Positions 17,693 to 26,411 of a DNA stretch of 64,000 nt are shown here, in pieces (position 1 is the stretch's first letter; each line of letters starts with the position of its first letter). The notes beneath the pieces are model-generated. The model made no database searches. It saw nothing but the letters and a program-made list of their open reading frames with translations, and was not told the origin of the DNA. Location: positions 248,001 through 312,000 of the forward strand of contig JALNLA010000001.1 of assembly GCA_023267975.1 (NCBI GenBank), read 5' to 3'. Both the position numbers and the translations under genes were made by a program. The DNA comes from Candidatus Terraquivivens ruidianensis. Lineage in GTDB: Archaea; Thermoproteota; Nitrososphaeria_A; Caldarchaeales; Wolframiiraptoraceae.

Positions 17693-18835
17693 ATGAATGC
17701 TAGGGGTATCGATAGAGTCCTCGTTACTGGCGGCGCTGGCTTTATAGGCTCGCACACGGTAGACCTCCTCCTTGAACGAGACTACGAAGTGATAATCCTC
17801 GATAGCTTAGTTGAGCAAGTTCACCATGGAAAATTTCCGGACTACCTGCCAGATGGTATCCGATTTGTTAGGGGCGATATAAGGGATAGAGAACTGCTTA
17901 TCAAATTACTACGGGAATGTCAGGCCGTCATACACTTAGCTGCAGCGGTCGGTGTTGGTCAATCCATGTACGAGGTCGAGAATTACGTCGACGCAAATAC
18001 AAGGGGCACATCGTTGTTGTTAGATGTGTTGGTTAACGAGGAGCATGATGTAAAAAAAGTCGTTGTTGCATCCTCCATGAGCATCTACGGCGAGGGCAAG
18101 TATTTCTGTGAAGAATGTGGCGAGCCGCGCTTTCCTGGGTTAAGGTTGGAAGAGCAACTTGCGGCCGGAGTTTGGGAGCATAGGTGTCATGTATGCGGCA
18201 ATTTCCTAAAACATTTACCTACGGACGAGGAAAAACCTTTGATGCCAACGTCGATTTACGCCATGAGTAAGAGACATCAAGAGGAGATGGTTCTGCTTAT
18301 TGGAAGGACTTACGGTATACCGTCTGTAGCTTTGCGCTATTTCAACGTCTACGGTCCAAGACAATCCCTATCCAATCCTTATACGGGGGCATGCGCAATA
18401 TTTGTGAGCAGAATACTAAACGGAAAGCCACCCTTCATATTCGAGGATGGCCGACAGCTAAGGGATTTTATACACGTCAAGGATGTTGCTAAGGCGAACC
18501 TTTTGGCGCTTGAGAACAGTAGTGCCGATTATATGGCCGTGAACGTTGGAACAGGAAAGCCAAAATCCATACTGTCCGTGGCCAACCTACTCACGGAGCT
18601 GATAGGTGGAAAGGTTCAGCCGTACGTATCGGGAAAGTTTCGAAAAGGCGACGTTAGGCATTGCTATGCAGATACCTCGAATGCTGAGCGGTTGCTTGGC
18701 TTTAAGGCAGAGCATGACCTATACGACGGCCTCAAAGAGTTAGCCGAGTGGGGGAAGCTTCATGGATGGTCAGCCATGGACCTTTTTGAAAAATCATTAG
18801 AAGAGCTTCGGACGCGTGGCTTAACATCAGCATGA
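17693..18835 (+). CDS. NAD-dependent epimerase with a Cys4 insert (dTDP-L-rhamnose 4-epimerase-like)
   Basis: Extended short-chain dehydrogenase of 380 residues: Rossmann GGAGFIGS (residues 13-20), a catalytic YAMSK at 189-193. Between the catalytic serine strand and the tyrosine lies an insert of about 45 residues with two CxxC pairs (Cys139/142 and Cys165/168) that should bind zinc. The same insert is known in enzymes annotated as dTDP-L-rhamnose 4-epimerases, which make dTDP-6-deoxy-L-talose. dTDP-L-rhamnose from the nearby rml operon would be the substrate. The ATG at 17693 is the only sensible start. The specificity is inference. Confidence 0.8.
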   Translation: MNARGIDRVLVTGGAGFIGSHTVDLLLERDYEVIILDSLVEQVHHGKFPDYLPDGIRFVRGDIRDRELLIKLLRECQAVIHLAAAVGVGQSMYEVENYVDANTRGTSLLLDVLVNEEHDVKKVVVASSMSIYGEGKYFCEECGEPRFPGLRLEEQLAAGVWEHRCHVCGNFLKHLPTDEEKPLMPTSIYAMSKRHQEEMVLLIGRTYGIPSVALRYFNVYGPRQSLSNPYTGACAIFVSRILNGKPPFIFEDGRQLRDFIHVKDVAKANLLALENSSADYMAVNVGTGKPKSILSVANLLTELIGGKVQPYVSGKFRKGDVRHCYADTSNAERLLGFKAEHDLYDGLKELAEWGKLHGWSAMDLFEKSLEELRTRGLTSA

Positions 18836-18869
18836 AATTTACTTAGAAAATTTTTCGTTTTAGTAGATG

Positions 18870-19586
18870 CTATCTTTGCAGAAAATGACGTAAAAATAAT
18901 CTAATTGCGGTTAGACCATAATCCTTCCAAACTTTCAGGAGTTTCATTTTCGATTTACCAGCACCTCTTTCTCTCCATTCTGTCGGTATCTCGGCAATCT
19001 TTGCGCCCATCAGGTATGCTTTTATTATTATTTCTGCGTTTATCTCAAAACCTTTGGACTCAAGCTTCAAGTTCGATAACAACTTTCGGTTATAAAGCTT
19101 AAAAGCATTAGTACTGTCCTTTAATTTTAAACCAAAGAGCATCCTAAGGAAGAAGTTGTAGAGTCTGTTTGCTATAAGCTTCATGAAAGAATATCCGTAC
19201 GCCCTTCCTCCGCTGATGAACCTCGAACCTATGACTATATCATAACCTTCCTTAACCTTCCGCAGCAACTTGAGTATGTCCTCCGGATCATCCGAGAGGT
19301 CTGCCATAAAGGGCACGACGTAATCGCCCCTAGCGGCTTCTATTCCAGACCTTATCGCCATTCCGAAACCTTTCATGCCGTCCGTCCTGTGGACAACCCT
19401 AACCCTTCCTATCTTAGCTGCTAGCAAGTCTGCCAGCTTCGGTGTACTATCCGTGCTGTTGTCGTCCACTACTATAATCTCCCCATCAACACGTGCCCTA
19501 CTTAGTAAATTGTCTACCCTCGTTACCGCCTCATCTAGGTTATCCTCCTCGTTATGCGCTGGAATTATGACAGAAACCTTCTGCAT
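18870..19586 (-). CDS. Dolichol-phosphate mannosyltransferase-like glycosyltransferase (GT2)
   Basis: A 238-residue GT2 enzyme of the DPM1 type, without C-terminal membrane helices. It begins KVSVIIPAHNEEDNL, has VVDDNSTDSTP, the metal-binding region MADLSDDPEDI, and ends with the WRERGAGKSKMKL segment that marks DPM1-like enzymes. It would transfer a sugar from a nucleotide donor to a polyprenyl phosphate, making the donor for GT-C enzymes such as those at 27807 and 29493. The exact sugar is unknown. It stands 85 bases upstream, in reading direction, of nothing on its own strand, and converges with the epimerase gene. Confidence 0.88.
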   Translation of the reverse strand: MQKVSVIIPAHNEEDNLDEAVTRVDNLLSRARVDGEIIVVDDNSTDSTPKLADLLAAKIGRVRVVHRTDGMKGFGMAIRSGIEAARGDYVVPFMADLSDDPEDILKLLRKVKEGYDIVIGSRFISGGRAYGYSFMKLIANRLYNFFLRMLFGLKLKDSTNAFKLYNRKLLSNLKLESKGFEINAEIIIKAYLMGAKIAEIPTEWRERGAGKSKMKLLKVWKDYGLTAIRLFLRHFLQR

Positions 19587-19671
19587 AGACCTCTTCCGTA
19601 AGGAACATCCTACGCTACTGAATAATTAAAGCTTACGAAACCGTTTACGCTAAATCAAAACATAAATGGCT

Positions 19672-20892
19672 CTACAAACTTTCTAAACGTTCAATCAAAT
19701 TTTGTGTAATCCTACTTAATGTAAATTCTGAAACCCTTTTTACCGCATTCTTCCCCATCTCACTCGCAAGTTCCTCATTGTCGACTAATCTTAAGACGGC
19801 TTTTGTCGCGCCCTCTATGTCTTCTGGACCATTAACATGGATGCCATCGATTCCGTCCCTGACCAGCCAACGTTGGCCGTCGACCGCTGAAGTGATTACA
19901 GGCTTACCGGCATACATGAATTCTAATTGTGTGATTCCAAGCGCTTCCATCCTACTCATGATGATGTTGGCGTACGACGCTTTTATCAGCGATATCTTCT
20001 CATCATCACTAACCTCACCAACGTATCTGAAATTTGAAAGAGCTCGGGTAGCTTTAGTTAAAATATCGGATTGGTCGGATGGCGAACCGGCTACGATGAA
20101 GATTATATCTTTTCTATTGAGTAATCTAGTAGCAACTTTGACTATAGCGGCGGGGTTCTTTCGCCTTTCCACAGTTCCTATGAAAGTTATCATCTTAGCG
20201 TCCTTAGGTATGTTAAATCTCGAATATACATCCACTTTACCTAGATTATTGAACATCTCCTCGTCAATCCCTCCAGGATAAAGGTGGCACTTGTTAACAT
20301 CGGCGCCTAGCTCGACCATTTGATTAGCCTCAACGGGCGTTGTGCAAAGTATCAGATCTGCCGTCTTGAATATTATAGGAAATACCGTGCTATTCCATAC
20401 CTCTCTGTACAGTCTTTCAATTTGTACGTAATGTATAGGGCTCGGAGGTTGGTAGTGGGGCATGAAGCAAGCTATCAGCCTTCTATCCCTTAACCTCTCC
20501 CTGACCATCATGTCACTCCATAGTTTGAAGCGGGCGAGTTCCTCCGGGCCATTCCATAGCGTGCTATGGGCTATGAAACACTCTATCCCTAAGTCCTCAA
20601 CGATGTGTCTGAAGGTTGATTGCGCATCCCTAAGCATGATTCTCCTTGGAGGCCAACTAGATATATATCCGTCCATCCTTATCACAGGAATACCAAATTC
20701 CTCCTTAACCGTATAGCCCCTTACGCTCTTCAACACTTGCTCGTACCAAGGAACACGTTTTCCATCGTGGAATAAAGTAGACAAGAGAAAGGCATCCTTT
20801 CCTTGCCTACGTAGCTCTTTCGTCATTCGAAGAGCGACAAGCTCTTGGCCCTTAGTCAGGCTAGTCTGGTACATCAAAACGGCAATCTTCAA
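19672..20892 (-). CDS. Glycosyltransferase family 4 (GT-B)
   Basis: A 406-residue GT-B glycosyltransferase. The N-terminal domain begins KIAVLMYQTSLTKGQELVA; the donor domain has TFIGTVERRKNPAAIV and the MSRMEALGITQLEFMYAGKPVI active-site region with the two glutamates. It ends in a typical helix (SRITQNLIERLES). Twelve bases separate it from the upstream HAD gene on the same strand, which overlaps a membrane protein gene, so all three may form one transcript. Sugar specificity is unknown. Confidence 0.88.
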   Translation of the reverse strand: MKIAVLMYQTSLTKGQELVALRMTKELRRQGKDAFLLSTLFHDGKRVPWYEQVLKSVRGYTVKEEFGIPVIRMDGYISSWPPRRIMLRDAQSTFRHIVEDLGIECFIAHSTLWNGPEELARFKLWSDMMVRERLRDRRLIACFMPHYQPPSPIHYVQIERLYREVWNSTVFPIIFKTADLILCTTPVEANQMVELGADVNKCHLYPGGIDEEMFNNLGKVDVYSRFNIPKDAKMITFIGTVERRKNPAAIVKVATRLLNRKDIIFIVAGSPSDQSDILTKATRALSNFRYVGEVSDDEKISLIKASYANIIMSRMEALGITQLEFMYAGKPVITSAVDGQRWLVRDGIDGIHVNGPEDIEGATKAVLRLVDNEELASEMGKNAVKRVSEFTLSRITQNLIERLESL

Positions 20893-20904
20893 TATCCTGC
20901 ACCC

Positions 20905-21663
20905 TTAAACTCTGCAAAGCGGTAGGCGACTTGGGTCAAAATTCAATTCAAGATTAACAAGTTCGGAAAGAAGTTTTGGTACATTCTCAAACTTAATAAA
21001 ATATTGACATTCCAGAGATGGGGCATCATGATTGTGGATTACGCCCACGGATATGTTAGTGGCCTTGAAAGCTGGATTATCCGTTTTACTATCGCCTATA
21101 TACATTATAGGCCCGTCTATACCAAGAACATCCTTAATGAAAGATACCGCAACTCCCTTATCCGGTCTAGCTGGGAAGATGTCTAGGAACGGCTCGTATC
21201 TGTATTCTTCGACATAAAGCCTAAATCTCCTTGCTACTTCTCCTATCTTTTTCAAAAACCGCTCGACAGGAGCCTTTCCATAACGCCAGTCGATACATAA
21301 ACCAGCAACTCTTCTATTCCTTAAAGCCTTTACTTCAAAAACGACATCGGGGTCTGTAATTATTTGAATCGAAGCCTCTAGTAATTTACTAATTGCTTTA
21401 AGCTTCTGCACTACGCCCCTCCTTATCCAAGACCTGTCTTCTATGACGACTTCTATTCCGCCTATACACCCAATAGCATCCACGTTTGGTAGCCTGCTTA
21501 TGAGAAACCAGTAGTCTTTCGTGCTTACCACAGCGAACTTCCCATGCTCTCTGATATAACCAATGCTATCCTCAACCCCATCCAAAAGTTTTGATTCTTT
21601 ACGTGCTATGTTTTTCGGGGCCAGTGTCCCGTCGTAATCCGCAAATATCCCAGATAGCCTCAT
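20905..21663 (-). CDS. HAD-IIB phosphatase (trehalose-phosphatase-like)
   Basis: A 252-residue HAD phosphatase. The nucleophile motif is DYDGTL (FADYDGTLAP), the Ser motif is VVSTKDY and the final acid motif is YIGDSKTDNPAF. The cap is of the type seen in trehalose-6-phosphate and mannosyl-phosphoglycerate phosphatases. Which sugar phosphate it hydrolyses cannot be read from the sequence. It shares a 4-base start/stop overlap with the upstream membrane protein (21660-21663) and is followed closely by a glycosyltransferase. A role in making a compatible solute or a glycan precursor is inference. Confidence 0.75.
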   Translation of the reverse strand: MRLSGIFADYDGTLAPKNIARKESKLLDGVEDSIGYIREHGKFAVVSTKDYWFLISRLPNVDAIGCIGGIEVVIEDRSWIRRGVVQKLKAISKLLEASIQIITDPDVVFEVKALRNRRVAGLCIDWRYGKAPVERFLKKIGEVARRFRLYVEEYRYEPFLDIFPARPDKGVAVSFIKDVLGIDGPIMYIGDSKTDNPAFKATNISVGVIHNHDAPSLECQYFIKFENVPKLLSELVNLELNFDPSRLPLCRV

Positions 21664-22331
21664 TGTCTACCACTTCCCTTCAGCGCCCTCTCAATAAGCT
21701 CTTTAACCCTGTCCTTTAAAGTCCAGCCAACGATTATTCCGAGTATTATTGCTACGCTCCATGCTATAGGTGTGACGAATATGTAAATTATTGTAATGTC
21801 AATACGTAGGTTCGCAAGCGCCACCGTGATTACGATGAAATACAAGAATACCCTGATAATATCTGAAGCTAATGTTGATAATTCGCTCTTGGGCTGGCTC
21901 TGCTTAACGAGTTCGGCAGTCCAATCAGAAAGTATCAACCCCACAACTAAAATGATTATGCCAGTAACTAGACTCGGAAGATAGGTAAATATTTGCGAAA
22001 CTCCTGCGGATAGTTCTGGAATATCCAGCGCGTAGATTGAATATAGTATAGCTATGAAGTAAACTAACCATTTAATGATAGAAGCTGAAAATGTGCCTGC
22101 GGTGTAACCTGAACTAAGTATTGCCCTCCCGATTGCTGTCTTACGCATATGGTGCTCCCATCCCATCTTCCCGATGATTCTTGAGACAGCAGAATAAAGT
22201 AGCCTGCCGATTATCCAACCGATTAGCAATATGGTCACGAAAACTAGCAGCCTGGGCGCCCACTCAAAAAAGCTGGTAATCAATACTTTAAGAAACTCGC
22301 TAGGGTCGAATCCATAAGTAGCATTGTTCAT
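21660..22331 (-). CDS. Membrane protein with MscS-like conserved TM helices
   Basis: About 223 residues with four hydrophobic helices: LLVFVTILLIGWIIGRLLY, SIIKWLVYFIAILYSIYAL, TGIIILVVGLILSDW and a C-terminal pair ending AIILGIIVGWTLKDRVKEL. The glycine-spaced helices match the conserved TM-helix repeat found in proteins related to small-conductance mechanosensitive channels, but the soluble MscS beta domain is absent. I start at the ATG at 22331; a TATA box (ATTTAAATAATATA, minus strand, about 22361-22374) lies just 5' of it and would be inside the gene if the upstream ATG at 22400 were used. Translation is coupled to the HAD phosphatase. Confidence 0.75.
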   Translation of the reverse strand: MNNATYGFDPSEFLKVLITSFFEWAPRLLVFVTILLIGWIIGRLLYSAVSRIIGKMGWEHHMRKTAIGRAILSSGYTAGTFSASIIKWLVYFIAILYSIYALDIPELSAGVSQIFTYLPSLVTGIIILVVGLILSDWTAELVKQSQPKSELSTLASDIIRVFLYFIVITVALANLRIDITIIYIFVTPIAWSVAIILGIIVGWTLKDRVKELIERALKGSGRQ

Positions 22332-22434
22332 AGTCCTTGACGACCCGTAGGGAAACGGTATATTATTTAAATGTTTAATTTCTAGAGCATGATTACACAA
22401 ACGTATTTAATCAAGGTATACGGAAAAATTTTGT
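22332..22434. promoter_or_regulatory. Divergent promoter region, MscS-like gene/epimerase
   Basis: On the minus strand ATTTAAATAATATA (about 22361-22374) predicts transcription from about 22340, giving a 9-base leader. On the plus strand CGTATTTAATC (about 22402-22412) lies some 25 bases before the ATG at 22435, which suggests a leaderless message. Confidence 0.45.
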
Positions 22435-23481
22435 ATGAAAGTAGTGGTCACGGGCGGTGCTGGCTTCGTAGGTTCACATGTAGCTGAGTTCTATGCGAAT
22501 ATGGGCAACGAGGTCATAGTAGTCGATAACCTCTCAAGGTCGGCACTTCTCGGGAAGCTCATCGGCGACCCTATGTTTAACGTAAATTACCTGAGGCGTT
22601 ACGGTAACATAAAGCTCTTACGATATGATATAAGGGAAAGGGAAGATCTAGAAAAGAACGTAAGTGGTGTGAACGTCATAATACACGCCGCTGCACAAGT
22701 TGCAGTCACCACGTCAGTAAGCGACCCTATGACAGATTTTGAGGTGAATGCTCTCGGAACTTTTAATATGCTCGAGATAGCTAGGAAGAATGACGCAGAC
22801 TTTGTCTACCTCTCGACCAATAAGGTATACGGCGAGAACGTTAACAAGATACCGGTCAAGGAAGGTGATAAACGCTACTCGTTCGCGGATGTAAAGTATG
22901 CGTCAGGGATACCCGAGGACTTTCCGGTAGATGGATGCGGACATAGTCCATATGGCTGCTCAAAGCTTGCTGGCGACATGTACTGCCAAGACTATCATCA
23001 CACGTACGGTTTGAAAACGGGAATCTTCAGGATGAGTTGCATATACGGTGAGAGGCAGTTCGGCGTTGAGGACCAAGGATGGGTTGCTTGGTTCACGATA
23101 GCAACACTAACCGGCAGACCTATAACCATATATGGTGATGGAAAGCAGGTTAGGGATGTGTTACATGTCAGCGACCTCGTGAATGCCTTTAATCTGTTTC
23201 TAAGGAGCAACCTAAGGCACGGGGTTTATAACACAGGCGGAGGTCCAAAGAATACGCTATCTCTTTTAGAACTCTTAGATATGTTAAAGTCTATGACAGG
23301 TATAAGCCCCTCAGTATCCTTCTCCGATTGGAGACCGGCCGACCAAAAGGTCTACATATCTGATATATCCAAAATAAACCGTGAACTCGGCTGGAGCCCA
23401 AAGGTCACACCTGCTGAAGGTGTATCAAGACTTGTGAAATGGGTCAGGGAAAACATAAACATATTTGGCCAAAAGTCATGA
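22435..23481 (+). CDS. CDP-paratose 2-epimerase-like NAD-dependent epimerase
   Basis: Extended short-chain dehydrogenase of 348 residues. The Rossmann loop GGAGFVGS is followed by HAAAQVAVTTSVSDP, the STNKVYGEN strand, the catalytic segment CGHSPYGCSKLAGD and FRMSCIYGERQFGVEDQGW. These last two segments are characteristic of TyvE, CDP-paratose 2-epimerase. However, no gene for making CDP-glucose, CDP-6-deoxy sugar or CDP-paratose is visible in the window, so another nucleotide sugar may be the substrate. The ATG overlaps nothing upstream; the downstream GT2 overlaps its stop by 4 bases. Confidence 0.82.
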   Translation: MKVVVTGGAGFVGSHVAEFYANMGNEVIVVDNLSRSALLGKLIGDPMFNVNYLRRYGNIKLLRYDIREREDLEKNVSGVNVIIHAAAQVAVTTSVSDPMTDFEVNALGTFNMLEIARKNDADFVYLSTNKVYGENVNKIPVKEGDKRYSFADVKYASGIPEDFPVDGCGHSPYGCSKLAGDMYCQDYHHTYGLKTGIFRMSCIYGERQFGVEDQGWVAWFTIATLTGRPITIYGDGKQVRDVLHVSDLVNAFNLFLRSNLRHGVYNTGGGPKNTLSLLELLDMLKSMTGISPSVSFSDWRPADQKVYISDISKINRELGWSPKVTPAEGVSRLVKWVRENINIFGQKS

Positions 23482-24272
23482 ACCCTTCATGCTCCGTCGT
23501 GGTCATTGTAAGAAATGCCGAGAAAACCGTATCGGGTTGTCTCTCATCCTTGCTCCGTCAGACGTTTAAACCTAAGGAAATTATAGTTGTCGATAACGGC
23601 TCTACAGATTCGACAGCGAAGATAGCCGCAGAGTTCGGTGTGAAAGTCGTTTACGAACCGGTCGTGGGAAGGTCGAGGGCTAGGAACAAGGGCGTTAGGG
23701 AATCCGACGGTGAGCTTGTGGCCTTCATAGACGCGGACGCTGTGGCGGATGTAAATTGGCTTGCTTGGCTTATGAGGCGCTACGCGCAGGGTAGCTTAGC
23801 TGGCGTCGCAGGAAGCATAAAGGCCCTTAACCCGGACAAGCTGGCAGCAAGGTTACTCGAGCTCGCCACGGCCAATAAGCCCCACTATGGCGGCGGCAAC
23901 GTAATGTACGAGAAGGATGCTATAACGGAGGTAGGAATGTTCAACGAGGAACTTCAGATGGCCGAAGATGTTGAGCTGGCGTGGAGAATACTGAGAACTG
24001 GAAGGAAGATAGGCTTTGAACCGAGGGCGGTCGTATACCATGCCCACAGGGAAAGTATGCCAGAACTACTAAGACAGCAGTACAATTTCGGTAAATGGTC
24101 AGTCAGGGCGAGAAAAATTCACGGCATGAGTACTTGGAAGCAGCGTGCACTACTCTTCGCAGTCCCGCTTTTACTTGTCAAGAATCTGCCGAAGATTAGA
24201 TTGCATCCGATTTTACCTGTGTTCATGACAGCGGTCAGTATAGCTTATGGCGCAGGAGCGCTAGCTGCATAG
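23478..24272 (+). CDS. Glycosyltransferase family 2
   Basis: A GT-A glycosyltransferase of 264 residues. It begins MNPSCSVVVIVRNAEKTV, has VVDNGSTDST, the metal site FIDADAVAD and the later acid region MAEDVELAWRILRTG. One or two C-terminal hydrophobic stretches (LLFAVPLLLVKNL, VFMTAVSIAYGAGAL) suggest membrane attachment. The ATG at 23478 overlaps the epimerase stop (ATGA), so I prefer it to an in-frame start 13 codons earlier. The next GT4 gene follows after about 10 bases, forming a three-gene unit. Confidence 0.87.
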   Translation: MNPSCSVVVIVRNAEKTVSGCLSSLLRQTFKPKEIIVVDNGSTDSTAKIAAEFGVKVVYEPVVGRSRARNKGVRESDGELVAFIDADAVADVNWLAWLMRRYAQGSLAGVAGSIKALNPDKLAARLLELATANKPHYGGGNVMYEKDAITEVGMFNEELQMAEDVELAWRILRTGRKIGFEPRAVVYHAHRESMPELLRQQYNFGKWSVRARKIHGMSTWKQRALLFAVPLLLVKNLPKIRLHPILPVFMTAVSIAYGAGALAA

Positions 24273-24282
24273 GAGGGTGAGC

Positions 24283-25410
24283 ATGAGGATAGGTCTGGTG
24301 TACAGAAACATAGCGGTTACGCGAAGTGGCTTGGGTGGAGGTGGGGATGTGTTCGTTGTATATCTCCTTAGAGCCTTAAAGGAGCTGGGACACGAAGTCA
24401 TTTTCGCTACAACCAGACCAACCGACTGGGAGCCCATCCAGAGAAGCTTAGGATGGCTTTTCAGACCCGACGAAGAAAGAAGGTTGACGATAATGCCAGA
24501 CGTAAACGGTTTCAAACTTTACAGGGACCTGCTACCTGCTCCCCTCGTTAAAAAGCTGAGGAGGGATTGCGACATAACGTTCGATGCCTATGGCTTAAAC
24601 CTTCTGTGGAACTTGGACATAGCTTACTTACACACCCCCTTGACAAAGGACGAACTTAGCACAAAATATTCAAGAAGCATGTATGCTAAGCTATATTACA
24701 GAATCTACAGGTACCTAGCGGATAGGAAGTTAAGGAAGCTTAAGACAAGGGTGCTTACGAATAGCAAGTACTCCAGACAAATAATATGGGAGACGCTCGG
24801 CATAGACTCGCAGGTAATTTATCCCCCTGTCGATACGGCGCTTTACTCCAAGCTTACAGCCAACGAATTTAGGGATAACATAGTCTTGACCGTTGGTAGA
24901 TACACATGGGAAAGGAAGCTTGAGCTCATAGCTGATTTGGCCGTTCTGGTACCAGAAGCGGAGTTCCATATAGTCGGCAATACTGCCATGAAGTACGCAC
25001 ATGAAGTCATAGCGCTCATAAAATCTAAGGCCGAAAGATTAGGGGTATCGAATAGGGTTCATATTCACGTTGACATATCGCTAAAGGAGAAGATGGATTT
25101 GATGTCGAGGGCGAAAGTTTATCTTAACACGCTTAGGGACGAGCATTTTGGAATAGCCATAGCTGAAGCGATGTCCGCAGGTATCATACCCATCGTTCCG
25201 AATGAGGGTGGTCAACGCGAAATAGTGCCCTCGAACGAGTTCATGTACGAAAGCATCGAGGAAGCCGCTGAACTAATAAGAAGGTGGCTTAAGGATTGGA
25301 ATCCATCGCTCGCCAAAAAGCTCTCATTAGCAGTAGAGAGGTTCAGCTACAACAGGTTCAAAAGCGAGATTGGAGAACTATTAACCACGTTCGAGAACCC
25401 AAAACTTTAG
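24283..25410 (+). CDS. Glycosyltransferase family 4 (GT-B)
   Basis: A 375-residue GT-B enzyme starting MRIGLVYRNIAVTRSGLGGG. The donor domain reads LTVGRYTWERKLEL and HFGIAIAEAMSAGIIPIVPNEGGQ, which holds the two conserved glutamates and a glycine-rich loop. This resembles ALG11-like mannosyltransferases, but the sugar cannot be decided. The ATG at 24283 has an excellent AGGAGGGTG at 24271-24279. Its last 30 bases overlap the 3' end of the convergent GT2 gene. Confidence 0.88.
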   Translation: MRIGLVYRNIAVTRSGLGGGGDVFVVYLLRALKELGHEVIFATTRPTDWEPIQRSLGWLFRPDEERRLTIMPDVNGFKLYRDLLPAPLVKKLRRDCDITFDAYGLNLLWNLDIAYLHTPLTKDELSTKYSRSMYAKLYYRIYRYLADRKLRKLKTRVLTNSKYSRQIIWETLGIDSQVIYPPVDTALYSKLTANEFRDNIVLTVGRYTWERKLELIADLAVLVPEAEFHIVGNTAMKYAHEVIALIKSKAERLGVSNRVHIHVDISLKEKMDLMSRAKVYLNTLRDEHFGIAIAEAMSAGIIPIVPNEGGQREIVPSNEFMYESIEEAAELIRRWLKDWNPSLAKKLSLAVERFSYNRFKSEIGELLTTFENPKL

Positions 25411-26343
25411 AATACTGTACAATAACCCTAAAAGGTAAGCGGACGATATAAGCAGGCCGACGAATGCGAGGTCAAGCCTGTAAGGTTTCGTCAGCTTTAG
25501 CGCATGTCTGACGATCAGCAGGGCTAATGGTAACAACATTATGTAGGCTGAGAATATTATCCCGATGAATACTAGAGCCCAGCAGAGAAAAGTTGCGATA
25601 GCTACCAAGAGCGCTTTTCCGACCCCGTCACCTAGAACGCTCTTATGAATCTTTAGATTTAGAGTCCTTGCGAACCCCCTATGGAACATCCTCCTAAGCT
25701 CTTCTAGCAACGAAGGCTCCCTGACATGCATGGCAGTAGGCTCGTTCATGTCCACAACAGTCTTGTACCCTAACTCGTTAACCTGCAAGTGGAGGTCCAC
25801 GTCCTCGCCAGCCCTCTTGAACCTCTCATCAAGCCGAATTTTGGCAGCAACTTCCGGCTTAATCACTATGCAGGTCGTCGCTCCACCTATGGCCTCTCTT
25901 ACACCAGTACCTTGGGCAGTTTTTACCGTTGAATAATATTGCGAAACAAGGCTTTTCTTGGGACGTCCTAAGATGGCTCTTAGCTCTGCGGTTCCAACTT
26001 TAGGGTCCTCTAAGAGCGGAAGTAGTCTCTTGAAAAAGTCATCGGGCAAAACTACGTCCGAGTCTACGAAGCAATAGTAGTCGGAATCCTTTGAGACTTT
26101 GTTAAGAGCTAAGTTCCTACACAAGGCCAAGTTCCTTACGGGGGAATGAACGAGCCTCAACTTTTCTCCAAACTTTTCACGTAGCATCCTTACTGTGCCA
26201 TCTGAGGAACCACCATCGACCACTATTAACTCATACTCATAGTCTTTCAGAACCTTCTGAAGGGCGTCCAATACACCTACCCTGAAGTATTTCTCGCTAT
26301 CGAGCGTAAGCATCATGACAGCGATTTTCTTCTTTTCATTCAT
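25381..26343 (-). CDS. Glycosyltransferase family 2 with C-terminal membrane helices
   Basis: A 320-residue membrane-bound GT2. N-terminal catalytic domain: KKIAVMMLTLDSEKYFRVGV, VVDGGSSDGT, the metal-binding YCFVDSDVVLPDDF and the REAIGGATTCIVIKPE and GEDVDLHLQVNELGY segments. From about residue 245 it has three hydrophobic helices (LLVAIATFLCWALVF, IIFSAYIMLLPLALLIV, LAFVGLLISSAYLLGLLY). Substrates are unknown. It lies 68 bases downstream of the methyltransferase/GT2 fusion gene on the same strand, so co-transcription is possible. Confidence 0.87.
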   Translation of the reverse strand: MNEKKKIAVMMLTLDSEKYFRVGVLDALQKVLKDYEYELIVVDGGSSDGTVRMLREKFGEKLRLVHSPVRNLALCRNLALNKVSKDSDYYCFVDSDVVLPDDFFKRLLPLLEDPKVGTAELRAILGRPKKSLVSQYYSTVKTAQGTGVREAIGGATTCIVIKPEVAAKIRLDERFKRAGEDVDLHLQVNELGYKTVVDMNEPTAMHVREPSLLEELRRMFHRGFARTLNLKIHKSVLGDGVGKALLVAIATFLCWALVFIGIIFSAYIMLLPLALLIVRHALKLTKPYRLDLAFVGLLISSAYLLGLLYSILKFWVLERG

Positions 26344-26411
26344 CCAACGTCTCCCTATGCTGTCTATGTATTATTATTAACGTTTATGCTATGGCTTAAA
26401 TCAATTTTGAG

